NCBI GenBank assembly: GCA_016721505.1
Contig: JADKHX010000020.1
Span: 1-53,269, forward strand
Length of the DNA: 53,269 nucleotides
Origin: Rhodocyclaceae bacterium
Lineage (GTDB): Bacteria > Pseudomonadota > Gammaproteobacteria > Burkholderiales > Rhodocyclaceae
Direction: 5' to 3'
This document shows positions 52,000 to 53,269 of this stretch, one piece after another. The notes under the pieces were generated by a model, which saw nothing but the letters and a program-made list of their open reading frames with translations, ran no database searches and was not told the origin of the DNA. How positions within the stretch are numbered: the first letter of the stretch is position 1; every line of letters starts with the position of its first letter. Both the position numbers and the translations under genes were made by a program.

Positions 52000-52044
52000 T
52001 TGCCGATTCCTTGTCTGAGTCAAACATTACACATGGTTATTACT

Positions 52045-52054
52045 GTAAATTTAC
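52045..52054. promoter_or_regulatory. candidate operator of the methyltransferase gene
   Basis: GTAAATTTAC is a perfect 10-base palindrome 46 bases before the methyltransferase ATG, in the short gap after the restriction gene. It continues into TTTACTCA (52050-52057), a sequence found twice more beyond the restriction gene (52988-52995 and 53010-53017). The fused MerR-like domain is a possible ligand. Confidence 0.35.
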
Positions 52055-52073
52055 TCAGCTCTCGTGTCAACAG

Positions 52074-52808
52074 TTATTTCTTTGCCGGTTTGGCGTTTGC
52101 CGACAACTCAATAATATCTTCATGCTTTGCCAGAGTATTGATCACGAGATTGAGCTCGTCGCGATAGTTTGAACTGGCGGCTATCGAGCCAATGGCGGCA
52201 ACCAAATCTAGATAGAAATTTTCGTCGCCGGTTAGTCGGTGCCAGAAGTCCCGTGCCGCAAGTACTGGGTAATGGTATTGCGATTGAATACGTTTGTAGT
52301 GCCCATTGATTTGTTTTTGCTCGCCATAAATCAGGCCGACCACCATGTCGTCAAATGGAATTTTTAGTCCATTGGTTTGAGCTAATTTAATGACACCGCG
52401 AAAATGCCCTGCGATGGTTTCTACATCGTCTTTGTTAATCGTGTCAGGGCCAGCTTTGATCTGACAATACTTCTTCCGCCCATCTACTTGGTCGATAAAT
52501 TCAATATCAATGCCTGTTGTCGTGCTGGCAAATCCTTCGAGCACCGTGGACGTGAATTTTTGAATATTCGTGCCGAACGAGGTCGTAATGGAGGTCGACA
52601 AAACGCGCGGATACACAAGTGCTTTGGCAATGCTCTCAGGCTTGGAATTTCCGGTCAGAAAATTAGCCAAATAGACAGCGAGAAATGGATTGATATTGAA
52701 CTCTCTCGGATGCACTAGCTTCTGTGTGTTCCGTGCGTGATTCTCGACAATCGTCGAACGGAACCATGCTTGTGCCTTAAGGAAAATCTGTTCTCTATCC
52801 GGACTCAT
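52074..52808 (-). CDS. type II restriction endonuclease, PmeII-like
   Basis: A 244-residue protein next to a C5-methyltransferase. TTTGIDIEFIDQVDGRKKYC then QIKAGPDTINKDDVETIAGH form a PD-(D/E)xK-like nuclease core (D..QxK-like with Asp-61-type residue in GIDIEF and QIKAGP). REQIFLKAQAWFRSTIVENH and NPFLAVYLANFLTGNSKPES at the start resemble the PmeII family. Recognition sequence unknown. Its stop is 75 bases before the methyltransferase start, so both are on one strand with the nuclease first. It appears intact while the methyltransferase is broken, which would be harmful unless the break is an artefact or the nuclease is inactive. Confidence 0.65.
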   Translation of the reverse strand: MSPDREQIFLKAQAWFRSTIVENHARNTQKLVHPREFNINPFLAVYLANFLTGNSKPESIAKALVYPRVLSTSITTSFGTNIQKFTSTVLEGFASTTTGIDIEFIDQVDGRKKYCQIKAGPDTINKDDVETIAGHFRGVIKLAQTNGLKIPFDDMVVGLIYGEQKQINGHYKRIQSQYHYPVLAARDFWHRLTGDENFYLDLVAAIGSIAASSNYRDELNLVINTLAKHEDIIELSANAKPAKK

Positions 52809-52833
52809 ATTGACGACACCTTAGTTGTTTGAT

Positions 52834-52857
52834 GACGGCGTTTTACCAGCACCAAAG
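52834..52857 (+). repeat. dispersed element, copy 14, partial
   Basis: GACGGCGTTTTACCAGCACC then AAAG. The right half CTGGC is missing (AAGTCG instead). It lies 26 bases before the restriction gene start on the minus strand. Confidence 0.65.
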
Positions 52858-52979
52858 TCGAATTTACCACTCAACGCTGCAGGCCGCTGACCGTCCACGC
52901 GCCTGCCATGACTTGAATAAATCGGCGTGGTTCACCAAGTCGGACGGAGAGTTTGGCGGCTTACGGATGTCAGTAGGGC

Positions 52980-53027
52980 GTAAACGGTTTACTCAATGTA
53001 TTGAGTATTTTTACTCAATACATTGAG
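52980..53027. promoter_or_regulatory. stack of palindromes upstream of the restriction gene
   Basis: GTAAACGGTTTAC (52980-52992) is followed by CTCAATGTATTGAGTA, TTTT and TACTCAATACATTGAG (52992-53027), a perfect 16-bp inverted repeat, of which each arm holds its own palindrome (CTCAAT..ATTGAG). It lies about 170 bases before the restriction gene. There is no T-tract, so a binding site or cruciform is likelier than a terminator. Confidence 0.5.
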
Positions 53028-53105
53028 CGAACACGTGCCACAGTATCTTGTGAAAACTTGGGTTGCCGGTCGGTGTCGCGCCACGAAAATCGTTTTTCAA
53101 GAAAC

Positions 53106-53134
53106 TTAACGCCGTGTCACCAGCACCAACTGGC
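53106..53134 (+). repeat. dispersed element, copy 15
   Basis: TTAACGCCGTGTCACCAGCA then CCAACTGGC, near consensus (GCC for GGC). It lies 11 bases beyond the stop codon of the rhodanese-like gene (53146 on the minus strand). Confidence 0.85.
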
Positions 53135-53145
53135 AAATTTACAAC

Positions 53146-53269
53146 TCAGCTTTGCTCCCATGGCAAACCGTCAAAGCGCCAGCCGTTGAGCGCGCCGCGA
53201 TGGTGGGTTTCGTTTAGTTGGCCTTCGAAGCCGTGGAGGACATTGATCACGTCGGTGAAGCCGGCGGCT
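53146..53269 (-). CDS. rhodanese-like domain protein, 3' part
   Basis: The minus strand from the right edge reads AGFTDVINVLHGFEGQLNET, HHRGALNGWRFDGLPWEQS and a TGA at 53148-53146. This is the C-terminal end of rhodanese-like proteins (G-F-x-x-V-x-x-x-x-G-F-E-G-x-x-x...NGWRxxGLPW). The active-site cysteine loop lies outside the window. The dispersed repeat follows its stop by 11 bases. Confidence 0.7.
   Translation of the reverse strand, partial: AAGFTDVINVLHGFEGQLNETHHRGALNGWRFDGLPWEQS

Larger units (their letters stand above)
52809..53145. other. gene-free region between restriction and rhodanese genes
   Basis: These 337 bases carry only regulatory-looking sequence and repeats: copies 14 and 15 of the dispersed element and the palindrome stack at 52980-53027. 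A short open frame (52829-53026) runs through the palindromes and is not taken as a gene. Confidence 0.55.

Noticed and set aside
52829..53026. Short plus-strand open frame upstream of the restriction gene as a controller protein
   Set aside because: It runs through repeats and palindromes, lacks an HTH and has no ribosome binding site.

Overview
The window looks like a chromosomal segment of a betaproteobacterium. The evidence is the yebC-ruvCAB-ybgC-tolQRAB-pal-cpoB order, a 6S RNA gene directly behind zapA, an ohrR/ohr pair, a class-B style malonate TRAP transporter with matB, and a moderately GC-rich composition. I cannot fix the order or genus from the sequence alone. No plasmid, phage, tRNA, rRNA or CRISPR signature was found.

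Layout. Positions 1-3.1 kb hold a run of small stand-alone enzymes (DUF1428, RibD-C/DHFR-like, two SRPBCC/AHSA1, VOC, YCII) and a broken C-terminal hemW fragment. At 3.2-4.8 kb are the peroxide-sensing ohrR-ohr pair and a secreted CxxCH protein resembling cytochrome P460. At 4.9-7.3 kb an acyl-CoA dehydrogenase and a LysR regulator diverge around a dyad. From 7.3 to 15.2 kb, on the plus strand: thiC with an unusual structured leader, a YkgJ-like protein, uppP (frameshifted), yqiA, rarD, an RNase II-family protein and a TonB-like protein. From 15.3 to 31.9 kb almost everything is on the minus strand: yebC, an EamA exporter, ruvC, a glycosyltransferase, ruvA, ruvB, three glycan genes (WbsX-type, polysaccharide deacetylase-like, GT2-FkbM fusion), ybgC, tolQ, tolR, tolA, tolB (frameshifted), pal, cpoB, eptA. 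The Tol-Pal envelope machine and Holliday-junction resolvase genes are thus interleaved with cell-surface glycan genes. From 32 to 40.7 kb, plus strand: a HerA-like ATPase, an HEAGH membrane protease-like protein, an EamA exporter, a ZapB-like protein, zapA, 6S RNA and an RND efflux pair. From 40.9 to 50.4 kb: a PspC protein, a tiny secreted protein, an EVE protein, a TauE exporter, the matB-TRAP cluster, a HAD nucleotidase, an enoyl-CoA hydratase and an MFS carrier. The right end carries a type II restriction-modification system whose methyltransferase is broken by two frameshifts, then the end of a rhodanese-like gene.

The most striking signal is a short dispersed repeat, about 25-30 bp, built on the hairpin core CCAGCACCAACTGG next to AACGGCGTGTCA. 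I count 15 copies in 53 kb. About half lie just downstream of stop codons. The other seven lie inside open reading frames, six of them read through in frame as linker-like peptides (VGAGDTP in one orientation, VSPAPTG in the other). They sit in TolA, TolB, RuvA, the HerA-like ATPase, the RND adaptor and MatB. Three intergenic copies carry the same extra block of about 24 bp. Two copies sit next to a second, unrelated repeat, an inverted pair of GTAGGTCGGAAT..ATTCCGAC units. I do not recognise this family; it resembles in behaviour the in-frame palindromic elements of Rickettsia.

uppP and tolB, genes usually required or strongly selected, and the methyltransferase each carry single-base frame changes, two of them clearly plus one base in a homopolymer. 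This suggests that sequence or assembly errors are possible and that these genes may be intact in the organism.
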